Shown here one piece after another: positions 13,186-14,180 of a stretch of DNA of 14,180 nt. This stretch comes from an uncultured Gammaproteobacteria bacterium. GTDB lineage: Bacteria; Pseudomonadota; Gammaproteobacteria; Chromatiales; Chromatiaceae. Position 1 is the stretch's first letter, and each line of letters opens with the position of its first letter. The notes under the pieces were generated by a model, which saw only the letters and a list, made by a program, of their open reading frames with translations, did not search any database and had not been told where the DNA came from. Location: positions 1 through 14,180 of the forward strand of contig CALAZS010000278.1 in assembly GCA_937926265.1 (NCBI GenBank). The letters are read 5' to 3'. Made by a program: the position numbers and the translations under genes.

Positions 13186-14180
13186 CTACAGGCACATATT
13201 GCTAATACGGGCCTGAATATTTTTAGCCTGTTTTAGCGTTAATCCTTTATTGACAGCACTCGCCAACACTCTTTTGGTAATTTCAGGGTTGGTGTCCTGA
13301 ACACCAGTCATGACAGACTCAAGTGCAGTTTCAATGTCCATACCACCATTAAGACTTGCCTCAAACAACTGCTCAGCAAAATCGGCTTTAATCAACGAAT
13401 CGAAAGAAATGACTTTAGCCATTACTTCAGGAGGAAGACATTTTGCCAATGCCTCGGTTGTGGCAACCATGGATTTTTTCGCACTACCGGTCAGCTGAGC
13501 CTGCATGGAAGTCAACATCATGGCTGTACTTTCATCCATATTATTACAGGCCGCTGCTACAAAGCGCTGCACCTGTTCAGGAGACATTTCAGAAAGGAAA
13601 CGCGCAGTTTGTGCCGGGTCATTAGGATCCTGTTCAACAGCAACCGGTTTACCAACCTGCTCAGCGTTTTTGATATTCAGAGCCTGATCCAAGCCAATTT
13701 CGACAGTACCGCCATTATTTGAAGCATAGCCACTGCCAATATCAAAAATCACCTGCCAACTATTATCCTGCTGTTCATCCAGACGTATCGCTGTTCCACG
13801 AATACCAATCGTTGATACCGCTGTGTTGTACTTGGTTTTTTCAGGATTACGTTTGCCAACCACACCGGTCAGGGCCCTGAGACTGCCTTTTAGCACATCT
13901 GTGACCATGGCATCTTCTTCAGGTTTAGCCTCGTTGAAAGACATTTCCTTGATTTTGATCTTGCTGTCAGATTTCATGAAAATGACACTTTTGTCAGGAT
14001 AGACAATTTTCATCAAACCTTTAGGACCGGTTTCAATCACATCACCGGCTTCAAGAAGGCTGTCTTTTCTGAGAATCCTCGAAACACTTGTGACTGGGTC
14101 AGTTGCAGTCGCTGTGCCACGCAGGAACATAACTCGCGCAGTGTCTTCGGTTACGGCAAACAAGCTTCCCGAGTAAAACA
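13186..14180 (-). CDS. Exported FecR-domain protein (5' end outside window)
   Basis: The frame is open to the right edge, so the N-terminus is missing. The visible start (YSGSLFA then VTEDTARVMFLRG) looks like the end of a signal peptide and the beginning of the mature protein. A TTG at 14161-14163 is in frame but is unlikely to be the start. Numbering from that codon, residues ~25-125 are a FecR-type beta domain: LLEAGDVIETGPKGLMKIVY, FMKSDSKIKIKE, LKGSLRALTG and the hallmark STIGIRGTAI. Residues ~180-325 are helical and rich in Met, Ala and Glu, with Cys206, Cys242 and Cys324. This is not the sensor FecR of iron uptake: there is no N-terminal anti-sigma region in view and no sigma factor or TonB receptor. 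Such FecR-domain secreted proteins often accompany export or surface-protein clusters. Its place at the head of the visible operon suggests a partner or substrate of the export machine. Confidence 0.82.
   Translation of the reverse strand, partial: FYSGSLFAVTEDTARVMFLRGTATATDPVTSVSRILRKDSLLEAGDVIETGPKGLMKIVYPDKSVIFMKSDSKIKIKEMSFNEAKPEEDAMVTDVLKGSLRALTGVVGKRNPEKTKYNTAVSTIGIRGTAIRLDEQQDNSWQVIFDIGSGYASNNGGTVEIGLDQALNIKNAEQVGKPVAVEQDPNDPAQTARFLSEMSPEQVQRFVAAACNNMDESTAMMLTSMQAQLTGSAKKSMVATTEALAKCLPPEVMAKVISFDSLIKADFAEQLFEASLNGGMDIETALESVMTGVQDTNPEITKRVLASAVNKGLTLKQAKNIQARISNMCL

Overview
The window looks like chromosome of a Gram-negative bacterium, most likely a gammaproteobacterium. It carries TamA/TamB outer-membrane assembly genes, a TolC-type lipoprotein, periplasmic adaptors, DsbA and a methyl-accepting chemotaxis protein. 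Genes are densely packed, and spacers are AT-rich relative to coding DNA. I see no rRNA, tRNA, CRISPR, transposase or phage genes. I cannot name the species from the sequence.

Layout, left to right. (1) Positions 1-2209, minus strand: tamA, then the first ~120 codons of tamB, which runs off the left edge and appears to start at a TTG overlapping the tamA stop. (2) A rho-independent terminator at 2245-2271 closes the next gene, a 677-residue chemoreceptor (2298-4331, minus). (3) A ~300-bp AT-rich divergent intergenic region (4332-4631). (4) Plus-strand partner-switching operon 4632-6766: a STAS anti-sigma-factor antagonist, an RsbW-type HATPase kinase/anti-sigma, and a PP2C (RsbU/SpoIIE-like) phosphatase with a degenerate cyclic-nucleotide-binding-like domain. 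No sigma factor is present. (5) A short convergent gap (6767-6804). (6) A minus-strand operon filling the right half, in transcription order: FecR-domain exported protein (5' end outside the window), TolC-family lipoprotein, short periplasmic adaptor, GAF-domain/membrane/HlyD adaptor, PqqD-like/M50 metalloprotease/HlyD fusion, DsbA. The spacings are 42 bp, 23 bp, 27 bp, a 16-bp overlap and a 1-bp overlap, so these genes are almost certainly co-transcribed.

The right-hand operon is the most interesting part. It has an outer-membrane channel and three different adaptor proteins, two of them with unusual cytoplasmic or membrane domains fused on. It has no ABC ATPase or RND pump in view. The membrane component is instead a predicted site-2-type zinc protease preceded by a domain that looks like the PqqD peptide-binding fold. 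I infer an envelope-spanning peptide/protein export or maturation machine, with DsbA supplying disulfides and the FecR-domain protein as a candidate substrate or envelope partner. The cargo, energy source and any ATPase are not visible. The chemoreceptor and the partner-switching operon are divergently arranged and could share regulation, but nothing in the sequence proves a link.
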